The translations under genes and the position numbers were made by a program. Positions 1 to 7,938 of a DNA stretch of 11,792 bases are shown in pieces (within the stretch, counting starts at the first letter, position 1; every line of letters starts with the position of its first letter). Where the stretch lies: contig JBHEKP010000189.1 in NCBI GenBank assembly GCA_041859375.1, positions 1 through 11,792 on the forward strand, given 5' to 3'. The notes below the pieces were generated by a model. It saw only the letters and a program-made list of their open reading frames with translations, was not told the DNA's origin and did no database searches. The DNA comes from JBHEKP01 sp041859375. Its GTDB lineage: Bacteria > Hydrogenedentota > Hydrogenedentia > Hydrogenedentales > CAITNO01.

Positions 1-2191
1 CAGGCGACTCCACCCCCTCCACGGTGACGCGCGCGGCGACAGCCGTGTCGGCGGAGGGGTTGACCACCTTGAGGATGACCCCCTTTCCGCCGGGTATTTT
101 CGAGGCGACCAGATTCAACGGCGCGGGGGCCTCGGCGCGGACCAGTTCCGCGGAGAAGTTGTCGCGGTAGAGTTTCATGACCAGATAGTTCGGCGCGACA
201 AAGGTGCGGAAGGAGTCGTGGTTGATGAAGGCGTTGTCCCATGCGGCCGCGCCCACCTTTCGGATGAACAGGGCGGGGCAGCTCATGGTGATCTCGCCGC
301 CGTGCCGCTCAAATCCGTTGAGCACGAGCCCGGCGTAAAGCCCCGTGCGCAGTTTCACCGACTGCTGGTTCCATTCGGTGCAGGCGATTTTAACCTCCGG
401 CGTGGGCGAGGCGGCGATGATCCGCGCAGTCTGGTGCAGAAATTCGGGGTAGTCCGCGCCGTTTTTCATCTCGTCGGCAAAACTGCCCTCCATGTAGTGG
501 TGGGTGCTGAGCCAGTCCATGCGCGTTCCCGCCAGCCCGATCATGCGGCGGTTCCATTCCAGGTCCATGCCGCCGCTGCCGCAGAGCAGGAATTTCAGGT
601 TCATGGCGGGGAATTTCGCGCGGATGGCGTCCACAAAGCGGCACGCCCGCGCGGCGTAGGCCTCCACGCCCATGGGCCAGGTCTCATTGCCGATTTCCCA
701 GAAGCGCACGTTGAAGGGCGCGGGATGTCCGTGCCGCGCGCGGAGCGCGCCCATGGGCGTGTCCGCGGCGCCGTTGCAGTACTCGATCCAGTCGAGCGCC
801 TCCTGGATATAGGCCCCCTCCTGCTCCTGGGGCTCGTGGTGGCCGATGTTGAGCACGATCACCGGTTCGGAGGGGAGATCGCGGCAGAGGCGCGCGAACT
901 CCGCCGTGCCAAAGAGGTTGGGGTCAATCCCGCCCCAGATGTAATTCGGCCTGGGGGTCCGCTCCCGCCGCGGCCCCACGCCGTCGCGCCAGCGGTAATG
1001 CTCGGCGTAGCAGCCGCCGGGCCAGCGCAGGAAGGCCGGGGCGATGTCGCGCACCCGGTTGTAGACGGCGGGGCGGTAGGGCATGTCGGCGCGGCGCAGG
1101 GTGAGCAGGTCGGCCTGGATTTTCCCCTCCCCCTTCAGCGCCATGCGCAGCACCGCCTTGTCCGTGTCGGTTTTCGGGCTGAACGCCAGCGGATACTCGG
1201 TCCACTCCCCCGCGTCCACGGCAAGGGTGCGCGTCTGCCCGCCGCCGCCGTCGAGGGACACCTCGACCGTGCCGCGGCCGCGAAGCCAAACGGAGCCCTC
1301 GTAGGCCACGCCGCCGTTGACGGGCAGGTTGTCCTGCATGATGCCGCCGCCGTCGCCGGTGGACTCAATCTCCTGGCAGCGCACACCGCTGAGGGCGTCC
1401 CCCGCCAGCCGGTAATTCATGCCGGGGGCGTCTTCGGGCCAGGCTTTCCAGAGTCCGGAAATCGCGCGTGCCCGCGCGGGCGGTTCCAGCCGGAACACCC
1501 CGCCGCCCTCCGACTCCAGCCGGGCGTTGCGGTATTCCGCCTGGGTGGCCCAGACCCCCAGCCCCGCCCCCGCCGATTCCGTGTCCTCCGTGTTGAAGGA
1601 AACCACCGTTTTGCCGTCGAGCATGCAGACGGCCCGGCTCCCCTCCATCTCCACGCGGATGGTGTACCAGCGCCCCGCCTCGATGCGGGTGTCGGTGCGC
1701 GTGCCCTCCACCGCCGAACGCCCCCCGTTCACCTCATGCTCCACCGCCGACCACTGGTTGCCCCAGCCGCCCAGGTTCCACCAGTAAAAGTTGTCCTTGT
1801 CCCGAACGCGGAAGAGGATGAGAAACCCCTCCGAACCCGACGTCTTGCGCGCCTCCAACGAAAACACCTGTTTTTCACTGGCGCCCAGTCCGAACACCGC
1901 ATGGGCGTCCATGCCCGAAGCCTCCAGCACGTCCCCCGCAAAAGCCCATTCGCCGTTCACCACCGTGACGCCTTCGCCCAGATTGGAGCCCGCCTCCTCG
2001 AAGCCGCAGCAGCGGACGATCTGGCCGTCCAGCCCGTCCACCACGGAGTCGTAGATGTGCTCCAGGAAATGCCCGTACAGGCGCGAATCCGCCGTGCCCG
2101 CCTTTTCGCCCGGCCACACATGGATTTCGGCGGCGGGCTCCCCGGCCCCGGCCATCAGCCCGGAAAAAAACAGCATGCCCGCGATTAGCAT
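1..2191 (-). CDS. GH51 alpha-L-arabinofuranosidase, secreted, 3' end cut by window edge
   Basis: Probable retaining exo-enzyme that removes alpha-L-arabinofuranosyl groups from arabinoxylan, arabinan or similar glycans, acting outside the cytoplasm. The frame is open for 730 codons to the left edge. Residues 1-19 are hydrophobic and end in AGAGEP, as in a signal peptide. LYGHFLEHIY (about 37-46) is the family's N-terminal motif. Two inserted beta-rich modules follow: a LamG/DUF1080-like one (about 75-200) and a CBM4/9-like one (about 225-370). The barrel then shows RWPGG (389-393), the acid/base Glu503 in WEIGNE and the predicted nucleophile Glu606 in CTEWN. The C-terminal beta-sandwich is incomplete here. 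The ATG at 2191 has AAGGAA 8 nt upstream. An in-frame GTG at 2221 would add MKQPQQGTFL and give a more normal charged signal-peptide start, but its GAGG lies only 2 nt away, so the start is uncertain. It follows the epimerase gene closely and is probably co-transcribed with it. The family call is firm; the substrate is inferred. Confidence 0.9.
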   Translation of the reverse strand, partial: MLIAGMLFFSGLMAGAGEPAAEIHVWPGEKAGTADSRLYGHFLEHIYDSVVDGLDGQIVRCCGFEEAGSNLGEGVTVVNGEWAFAGDVLEASGMDAHAVFGLGASEKQVFSLEARKTSGSEGFLILFRVRDKDNFYWWNLGGWGNQWSAVEHEVNGGRSAVEGTRTDTRIEAGRWYTIRVEMEGSRAVCMLDGKTVVSFNTEDTESAGAGLGVWATQAEYRNARLESEGGGVFRLEPPARARAISGLWKAWPEDAPGMNYRLAGDALSGVRCQEIESTGDGGGIMQDNLPVNGGVAYEGSVWLRGRGTVEVSLDGGGGQTRTLAVDAGEWTEYPLAFSPKTDTDKAVLRMALKGEGKIQADLLTLRRADMPYRPAVYNRVRDIAPAFLRWPGGCYAEHYRWRDGVGPRRERTPRPNYIWGGIDPNLFGTAEFARLCRDLPSEPVIVLNIGHHEPQEQEGAYIQEALDWIEYCNGAADTPMGALRARHGHPAPFNVRFWEIGNETWPMGVEAYAARACRFVDAIRAKFPAMNLKFLLCGSGGMDLEWNRRMIGLAGTRMDWLSTHHYMEGSFADEMKNGADYPEFLHQTARIIAASPTPEVKIACTEWNQQSVKLRTGLYAGLVLNGFERHGGEITMSCPALFIRKVGAAAWDNAFINHDSFRTFVAPNYLVMKLYRDNFSAELVRAEAPAPLNLVASKIPGGKGVILKVVNPSADTAVAARVTVEGVESP

Positions 2192-2225
2192 CAGGAAGGT
2201 TCCTTGTTGTGGTTGTTTCACCGCC

Positions 2226-3290
2226 TCAGCCCAGAATCCCGCGCAGCGCGTCCCCGTTGTCGCGGAGCCAGCGGCACACGTCCCCAACGATGTCCGGCAC
2301 GGTCCGCTCCGGCCGCCAGCCGCAGAATTCCGTGAGGCGGCGGTGATCGGTGATGTACACAGGCACGTCCGCCGCGCGCGTTTCCGGTTCCGACGCGATG
2401 TCAATGCGCCGCCCCGACGCGGCGGCGCAGATTTCCGTCAGTTCGCGCAGGGACGCGCTTACGGCACGTCCGCCGCCCGCGTTGAACACGCGCCCCGCGA
2501 AACGGTCCATGCCCAGCGCCTCCATGCGCACCAGGCCCAGAAGGTCCGCCACATGCAGCATGTCGCGCACCTGCCTGCCCGCGCCGCCGTAGCCGATGTA
2601 CTTGAGTGCCCCGCCGAACATGTGCCGCGCCGCCCACAGCGCCACCACGCCCTGGTCCACCCGGCCCATCTGCCACGGCCCCGCGATGACGCCGCAGCGG
2701 TTCACCACCGCCCGCAACCCGTACATTTCGGCGTACTCCGTGATGAGCAGCTCCGCGCAGAGTTTGGTGGCGCCGTACAGGGAGCGCGCCCCGGCGAGGG
2801 GAAAGTCCTCGGAAACGCCCTCCTCCGACGCGCCGGGCAGGGGCTGCTCTTCGGCAAGATCAAAGCGGGTTTCCCCTTCGGTGTATGCCAGCCGGTTCAG
2901 CGCGGCCACGGGGTACACCCGGCTGGTGGACAAAAAGATGAAGGCCGAACCGTGGCGGCGCGCATGCTCCAGGCAGTTCACCGCCCCGGCGAGGTTGGCG
3001 TCGGTCACGTAGGCGGGGGAGCCGTCATAGCCCGCGAGCACGGAGGGCTCCGCGCTGCACTCCACCAGCAGATCCGCCGGGCCGCAGTCCGCAAGATCGG
3101 AGGGGCAGCGCACGTCGCCATGGACAAATTCCACCCCCGCCGCGCGCAGCCGGGGCAGGTTCAGCTCCGAACCGCGCCGTTTCAGGTTGTCCAGCGCCAC
3201 CACGCGCCCCGCGTCGCCCGCCTCCTTGAACCCCATCGCCAGGTGCGCGCCCACGAAGCCCGCGCCGCCGGTCACCAGTATCGTCTTCAT
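2226..3290 (-). CDS. NAD-dependent epimerase/dehydratase, CDP-paratose 2-epimerase-like
   Basis: Extended short-chain dehydrogenase/reductase of 354 residues, probably interconverting a nucleotide-linked deoxysugar in the cytoplasm. The Rossmann motif TGGAGFVG (7-14) is followed by acidic Asp34 in ALDNLKRRGSE, a form typical of CDP-paratose 2-epimerases (RfbE/tyvelose epimerase). STS (121-123), Tyr172 and Lys176 (YGATK) form the catalytic set. The stretch WQMGRVDQG (206-214), followed by YIGYGGAG and RQVRDMLHV (239-247), is the strongest sign of this subfamily. The ATG is preceded by GGAGG at 7 nt spacing. The gene is first after a predicted promoter and ends 4 to 34 nt before the arabinofuranosidase, depending on which start that gene uses. 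The fold and NAD use are secure. The exact substrate (CDP-paratose or another NDP-sugar) is not, because no other genes for CDP-3,6-dideoxyhexose synthesis are in the window. Confidence 0.9.
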   Translation of the reverse strand: MKTILVTGGAGFVGAHLAMGFKEAGDAGRVVALDNLKRRGSELNLPRLRAAGVEFVHGDVRCPSDLADCGPADLLVECSAEPSVLAGYDGSPAYVTDANLAGAVNCLEHARRHGSAFIFLSTSRVYPVAALNRLAYTEGETRFDLAEEQPLPGASEEGVSEDFPLAGARSLYGATKLCAELLITEYAEMYGLRAVVNRCGVIAGPWQMGRVDQGVVALWAARHMFGGALKYIGYGGAGRQVRDMLHVADLLGLVRMEALGMDRFAGRVFNAGGGRAVSASLRELTEICAAASGRRIDIASEPETRAADVPVYITDHRRLTEFCGWRPERTVPDIVGDVCRWLRDNGDALRGILG

Positions 3291-3308
3291 CGTTGTGCCT
3301 CCGCCGCC

Positions 3309-3337
3309 ATGCTAGCGCACCGGGCGCGCGGGGTCAA
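3309..3337 (-). promoter_or_regulatory. Predicted sigma70-type promoter for the epimerase-arabinofuranosidase unit
   Basis: On the minus strand a -35 box TTGACC (3337-3332, 5/6 to consensus) and a -10 box TAGCAT (3314-3309, 4/6) are separated by exactly 17 nt. Transcription would start near 3302, leaving a leader of only about 12 nt that still holds the GGAGG ribosome binding site. It lies just downstream of the efp terminator, where a new promoter is expected. The GC-rich spacer and imperfect -10 leave some doubt. Confidence 0.5.
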
Positions 3338-3346
3338 CCATCCAAA

Positions 3347-3380
3347 CAAAAAAGCGCCCGGACCACGGGATCCGGACGCT
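3347..3380 (-). terminator. Rho-independent terminator after efp
   Basis: On the minus strand AGCGTCCGGA pairs with TCCGGGCGCT, a 10-bp stem with one G-T wobble and an 8-nt loop. A run of T residues follows immediately (A run 3348-3353 on the plus strand). It begins about 20 nt beyond the efp stop codon and therefore ends the glycan-peptidase-efp operon and insulates the epimerase gene. Confidence 0.85.
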
Positions 3381-3400
3381 GTGGGGATAATGGGATAGGG

Positions 3401-3958
3401 TCAGACCCGTTCGATGTAGGAGCCGGTGCGGGTGTCCACCTTGAGCTTGTCACCCTCGTTGATGAACAGGGGCACCTGGATGGTGGCGCCCGTCTCAAGG
3501 GTGGCGGGCTTGGTGGCGCCGGAGGAACGGTCGCCCTGCACGCCGGGGTCGGACTTGGCCACGGTGAGCACCACGTGGGAGGGCACCTCGACGCGGATCA
3601 CCTTCTCGTTGTAGAAGAAAAGGGAGGCGTTGCTGTTCTCCTTCATCCAGAGGTGCGCGTCGCCGACCACGCCGGGGTTGACGGCGAGCTGCTCGAAGGT
3701 CTCGTTGTCCATGAAATGGTAGAGGTCGCCGTCGTTGTAGAGGTACTGCCAGGGCTGCTGCTCGATGCGGGCCTCGTCGAAGCGCTCGCCGGAGCGGAAT
3801 GTCTTTTCGAGCACGCGCCCGGTGAGCACGTTCTTGAGCTTGGTGCGCACGAAGGCGCCGCCCTTGCCCGGTTTCACATGCTGGAATTCCACGATTTCCA
3901 TCAAATCGTTGTCCAGCTCGATCACAACGCCGTTTCTGAAGTCTGCGGTGGATATCAT
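3401..3958 (-). CDS. efp: Elongation factor P
   Basis: Translation factor that binds ribosomes stalled at consecutive prolines and promotes peptide-bond formation. The 185 residues match the usual EF-P length and three-domain order: KOW-like N domain (about 1-62), then two OB domains (about 65-125 and 128-185). The loop KPGKGGAF (29-36) places Lys32 where many bacteria carry a beta-lysyl or related modification; no modifying enzyme is in the window. The C-terminal signature SDPGVQGD (136-143) and ending GSYIERV are typical. The start is the ATG at 3958, giving MISTADFRNG; a longer frame up to 4006 is open but overlaps the peptidase and lacks family support. AGGTG lies 8 nt upstream. The ATG overlaps the peptidase stop as ATGA, which implies translational coupling. 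It is the last gene of its operon. Confidence 0.97.
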   Translation of the reverse strand: MISTADFRNGVVIELDNDLMEIVEFQHVKPGKGGAFVRTKLKNVLTGRVLEKTFRSGERFDEARIEQQPWQYLYNDGDLYHFMDNETFEQLAVNPGVVGDAHLWMKENSNASLFFYNEKVIRVEVPSHVVLTVAKSDPGVQGDRSSGATKPATLETGATIQVPLFINEGDKLKVDTRTGSYIERV

Positions 3959-5037
3959 TCGTTGAGCACCTGTAGTTGCTTGGGGATTGTTGTCAGCACG
4001 TCGCACCCGTCCTCGGTGACGACGACCAGATCTTCTATTCGCACCCCGCCCTGGCCGGGCAGGTATATGCCGGGTTCAATGGTGACCGCCATGCCAGCCG
4101 CCAGCACGGCGGCGGACTGCGGGTTGAGCCGGGGGCTTTCGTGTATTTCCAGCCCCACGCCATGGCCGGTGCCATGGCCGAAACGGGGGCCGTACCCCGC
4201 CCGCGTTATCACTCCGCGGGCCGCCGCGTCCACATCGGCGGCGCGCACCCCGGCGCGCACGGCGGCCAGCGCGGCCTCCTGCGCCTCCAGGGTGACCCGG
4301 TGGATCTCCTCGACCCACGGGGCGGAAATCCTACCGTAAACCCACGTGCGAGTCAAGTCGGAGCAGTACCCGTCCACCTCGCAGCCGCAGTCAACCAGCA
4401 CCAGGTCGCCGGATTTCAGTGGGTTGCCGCCCGGAACGCCGTGGGGCAGGGAACTGCGCGCGCCAAAAAGGACGATGGTGTCAAAGGAGGGCCTGCGCGC
4501 GCCCCGGCGCTTGAATTCATACTCCAGCAGGGCCGCCGTCTCACGTTCGGTCACCCCGGCGCGCAGCCCCCGGACCACCTCCAGCAGGCTTTCCTCGGCA
4601 ATGGCGCAGGCGCGCCGGATCGAGGCGGTTTCCCCGGCGTCCTTGCGCTGGCGCAGTCCGTCCACCAGCGCGGGCGCGGGCCGAAGCTCCCCGGAAAAGG
4701 CGTCCGCCACCGCGTCACGCCGGGTCACGCTCATCCGGTCCGGCTCGAAGAGGGCGGTGCCGGCGTCAAGCGCGTCCAGCCATTCCCCGGCGCGGGTTTC
4801 CAGCGAGCCCTCCACCACCACCATCTCCACTCCCGGCGCCCGCTGCGTCTCCGCCTGCTCCGCGTAGCGGAAGTCCACCAGCAGCACCGCCCGCGACGCG
4901 GTGACAATCACCGCCGAGGTGCTGCCGTGAAAACCCGCAATCCACGCGTTGGCGGAGGGATCGAGGCTCACCAGCGCGCCCGCCCCCTGTTCCGCGATGA
5001 GGGCGCGAAGCCCCGCCAGCCTGTTTTCTGCGCCCAT
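3955..5037 (-). CDS. M24 family aminopeptidase (Xaa-Pro aminopeptidase/dipeptidase type)
   Basis: Cytoplasmic dinuclear-metal peptidase of 360 residues that probably cleaves an N-terminal residue preceding proline. A creatinase-like N domain (about 1-125) precedes the pita-bread catalytic domain (about 130-355). All five metal ligands are visible: Asp216 (VDCG), Asp227 (SDLTRT), His292 (HGTGHGVGL), Glu321 (TIEPGIY) and Glu335 (RIEDL). His200 (LPHG) and His299 (IHE) match conserved active-site histidines. The ATG has GGAGG 10 nt upstream and a 45-nt gap separates it from the ligase-like gene. It overlaps efp by 4 nt; peptidase-efp pairing is known in other bacteria such as Bacillus (yqhT-efp), which supports a Pro-related function. 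PepP and PepQ types cannot be separated safely from sequence alone. Confidence 0.93.
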   Translation of the reverse strand: MGAENRLAGLRALIAEQGAGALVSLDPSANAWIAGFHGSTSAVIVTASRAVLLVDFRYAEQAETQRAPGVEMVVVEGSLETRAGEWLDALDAGTALFEPDRMSVTRRDAVADAFSGELRPAPALVDGLRQRKDAGETASIRRACAIAEESLLEVVRGLRAGVTERETAALLEYEFKRRGARRPSFDTIVLFGARSSLPHGVPGGNPLKSGDLVLVDCGCEVDGYCSDLTRTWVYGRISAPWVEEIHRVTLEAQEAALAAVRAGVRAADVDAAARGVITRAGYGPRFGHGTGHGVGLEIHESPRLNPQSAAVLAAGMAVTIEPGIYLPGQGGVRIEDLVVVTEDGCDVLTTIPKQLQVLNE

Positions 5038-5082
5038 TGCCGCAATGCCTCCTGCGTCCTGGAAATCCCCGCGCGGGCTGTG

Positions 5083-7938
5083 TCACAGGGGCATGCCCAT
5101 GTTCCACCGCTTTTGCTGGAGTTCCTCGGCGTCTTTTTTCAGTTTTTCCGACTGCCGCGCGTACTGCGCCGCCTCCGCCTCGTTTCCGGACGCGCGCAGC
5201 AGCCGCGCCATTTCCGCGAGCCCGAAGGACCAGTGCCGCAGGTAACCGGGAATGTTCGGGCATTTCTCCGCCACCGAACGGATGTGGCCCAGCGCATCGG
5301 CCATCACACCGGTCCGGTCGGCGGTGTCTGAATCGTACACGGCTTTGTAAACCAGCATTTCCGCGTAGAAATGCTCCATCTCCGCGCTTTTCGGATCACG
5401 TTCATGGGCGCGTTCCGACCAGTCATAGTACCCGGCGCGCCAGCGGGGCTGATCCTCCAGATGCTTGGGGCCGAAAACATTCTCCGCCAGCAGCCGCCGC
5501 CACTGGGCGATGTGCATGGCCAGCTCGGGATCATGGGGAAAGCGGCTGTCAATGCGCTCCAGCTCCGCCGTCCACGCCTCGATCCCCTCCAGTGCCGCCT
5601 TCAACGCCAGGCCGGGCCGGTTCAGGCCGATCATGCACGACAGGGCCGGGCGTTCGCCCGGTTGCATGGGACGGTATTTTCCCGGCGCGTCCCGCAGGGG
5701 CGCGTAAAACTCAAACGTGGCCCAGCGGTTCACATCCGGCATCAGGAGCAGCGCGTCCGCAAAGGGAATCTTTGGCGGATTGGGCGTCGGCTTCCCCTCC
5801 GACTGCGCCGCGTAAAAGGCGTCCGCGTATTTCTTGTAGTCGGTGACAAAGTATTGGGCCAGCTGCATCCGGCGCATGAGTTCCTGCTCGCTGGTCATGT
5901 TCATGAAGGCAAGGCGGCCCAGGCACAGCTCCCTCAGCCACACCCGCGCGCCCAGCCCCGAGGCCAGCGCCAGCGCCACCAGCAGCGCCACCGCGGCGGC
6001 CTGCCGCACCGTCGCCCGAACGGGGGAGACGGCCGTGGGGGGGGTGTTTACGGGTGTTGCGGCGGAAGGCCGCCCCACGAGCAGCCCCGCGAACACCATG
6101 ACAATCATCACAAGCGACGGATGGGAGAAGTTGATGTCAATGAGGGCGTGCAGGCAAAAGGCCAGCAGGCCGCAGTAAAGGCCCGCCACCCAGAAAATCC
6201 CGGGCTCCCCGCGCCCCCGCAGGATGCGCAGCGCGCCCGCGCAGAAAAGCGCCGCCCAAAAGCCCAGGAAACACAGCCCGCCAAACACACCCGTTTCGAT
6301 GAACATCTGGAGGAAGCTGTTGTGCGCCTCCTGCACGTCGCCCGCGCCAAGGTACTGGTACTGCGGATAGGCGACGGGAAAATTGCCCAGGCCCACGCCG
6401 GTCCAGAAATTGTCGAGAAAAATGGAAAGACCCACGCGCCAGTAGGTAATCCGGACGCGGAAGGAGGCGGGATCCATCAGCTGCTGCGCGCCCACCTGGA
6501 CGCCCTGCATGGTTATTTCATTGCTCTGGTGCGGCGCGGCGGGCTGCTGCGCGCCAGCCTCCATTCCGTGGCCGGTCAGCGCCAGCGCGCACAGGCACAG
6601 GAGCAGCGCGGCGGCGCCCGCCAGCCATTTTGGCAGCAGCGCCCGCCGTCCCGAAAGCCACCACAACAGCAGGGTCCACACGGCCGCCGCCGCAAGGGCG
6701 AGCATGGCGCCGCGTGAATAGGTCACCCACAGCGCCCACAGCTCCAGCAACAGCGCAAGCCCCAGCGCGGCGCAACCCGCCGTCAGGCCGTAGCGCCGCC
6801 AACCGTGCTTTTGCAGAAAGAACAGCGTCCAGAGACCGGGCACGGCGCCCGCCGCAAGCGAAATTACCAGCAGGGCCCCCGGAGACAGGTACCAGGGGAG
6901 GGGCGTCGCGCGGAACACAACGGGAAACTGGGCGGAAAGGATTGATGTCAGCGCCACGGCAAGCCATACGGCCACCGTTGCGGCCATCGCCCCGCGGCGT
7001 GTGGCCGGAACGATGGTTGCGCGGTCGCGCATGGCGGCGCGCATCCCCCCCCAAAGCCCCGCCAGACCCGCCGCTGAAAGTGGCAGCACAAGAGCGAGAT
7101 AGGCCCCGAGGCTGTTGGGAAAGAGCATGGTGCCGAAGGCGCGGTTGATGTTGAAACGGCGCGCCAGTTCCGGGGTGACCTTGTCCGTGCCGAAATTCTC
7201 CATCAGCAGCCGGGGATCCTCGGTCAGCCGGTTGCGCAGGAAGGGCAGCAGGTACTCGTAGTGCAGAATGCTGAAAAGGGCCTGCGCGCCGCCCGCCGTC
7301 AGCAGCGCCGCCAGCAGCAGCCCCCGCGCGGCGCGGCAGTCCGCCGCGTTCACCGTCAGCAGCAGGAACACGATGAAGGAGAACCAGCGCATGAGCTGGA
7401 TGCCCGTGGCGTGCGCCTGCCAGGTGGTTGCCAGCCCGGCGAGGGCGATCAGGAAAAAAAGCGCCAGGGGCGCGAGCCACCCCAGCCCGCGCACCGGTCC
7501 GCCGCGCAGGGCCGTCCGCGCCGCCCACAGCGCCGCCAGGAAGTAGACGCCGAGGGAGAAATAGAAGTTGTCCGGCTTGAAGGTGTACCCGTCAATCCAG
7601 GGGCGCATCAGCATGAGCGCCGCCAGCCCCACGGAGGGGTGGACGATGCCCCCGAGCATCACCAGTCCCAGCCCCGAGACCACGGCGGCGAGATCGTAGT
7701 TTCCCCGCGAGATCATGATCGGGTTGGAGAAGTCCAGCAGCAGCGCCAGTGATGTCTTGACCGGTGAAAGCGCGCCGAGCGAGGCCGCGCCGAACATCAT
7801 GGCCAGCAGGGCCGCGGCGGAGGCTGCCATGAACACCGCCGTCCGCGGCGGGGCGAAGGTTTCCGGCCACCAGCCCTCCGGCCCCGGGGTTAAGGCCGGA
7901 ATGCCGGTCTTTTTCACAGTGTTCCGCATTTCCCTCAT
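5083..7938 (-). CDS. O-antigen ligase/polymerase-like membrane protein with long helical C-terminal domain
   Basis: Inner-membrane glycan polymerase or ligase (Wzy/WaaL superfamily) of 951 residues. Residues 30-670 hold roughly 14-16 hydrophobic segments. The family region includes TYSRGA (406-411) with conserved Arg409, a large extracytoplasmic loop (about 456-545) with YWRVGLSIFLDNFWTGVGLG (499-518), and AHNSFLQMFIETG (538-550) with His539. Residues about 670-951 form a soluble, helix-rich tail with TPR-like segments (for example around 780-820, 836-866 and 898-935) and a lysine/glutamate-rich end. Most WaaL/Wzy proteins are 400-500 residues, so this tail is extra. AGGAGG lies 6 nt before the ATG, which overlaps the stop of the WecA-like gene by 4 nt. 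That gene and the glycosyltransferase upstream place it in lipid-linked glycan assembly. Whether it polymerises repeat units or transfers glycan to lipid or protein cannot be decided from sequence. Confidence 0.88.
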   Translation of the reverse strand: MREMRNTVKKTGIPALTPGPEGWWPETFAPPRTAVFMAASAAALLAMMFGAASLGALSPVKTSLALLLDFSNPIMISRGNYDLAAVVSGLGLVMLGGIVHPSVGLAALMLMRPWIDGYTFKPDNFYFSLGVYFLAALWAARTALRGGPVRGLGWLAPLALFFLIALAGLATTWQAHATGIQLMRWFSFIVFLLLTVNAADCRAARGLLLAALLTAGGAQALFSILHYEYLLPFLRNRLTEDPRLLMENFGTDKVTPELARRFNINRAFGTMLFPNSLGAYLALVLPLSAAGLAGLWGGMRAAMRDRATIVPATRRGAMAATVAVWLAVALTSILSAQFPVVFRATPLPWYLSPGALLVISLAAGAVPGLWTLFFLQKHGWRRYGLTAGCAALGLALLLELWALWVTYSRGAMLALAAAAVWTLLLWWLSGRRALLPKWLAGAAALLLCLCALALTGHGMEAGAQQPAAPHQSNEITMQGVQVGAQQLMDPASFRVRITYWRVGLSIFLDNFWTGVGLGNFPVAYPQYQYLGAGDVQEAHNSFLQMFIETGVFGGLCFLGFWAALFCAGALRILRGRGEPGIFWVAGLYCGLLAFCLHALIDINFSHPSLVMIVMVFAGLLVGRPSAATPVNTPPTAVSPVRATVRQAAAVALLVALALASGLGARVWLRELCLGRLAFMNMTSEQELMRRMQLAQYFVTDYKKYADAFYAAQSEGKPTPNPPKIPFADALLLMPDVNRWATFEFYAPLRDAPGKYRPMQPGERPALSCMIGLNRPGLALKAALEGIEAWTAELERIDSRFPHDPELAMHIAQWRRLLAENVFGPKHLEDQPRWRAGYYDWSERAHERDPKSAEMEHFYAEMLVYKAVYDSDTADRTGVMADALGHIRSVAEKCPNIPGYLRHWSFGLAEMARLLRASGNEAEAAQYARQSEKLKKDAEELQQKRWNMGMPL

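Noticed and set aside
218..2188. Plus-strand open frame of 656 codons across the arabinofuranosidase
   Set aside because: It is antisense to a gene with full GH51 motifs, is rich in Arg, Ala, Pro, Gly and His with no recognisable domain, and is the shadow expected opposite GC-rich codons.
5038..5082. CCCGCGCGGG palindrome between the ligase-like gene and the peptidase gene as a terminator
   Set aside because: The stem would be only about 3 bp with a usable loop and there is no T run; operon read-through is more likely.
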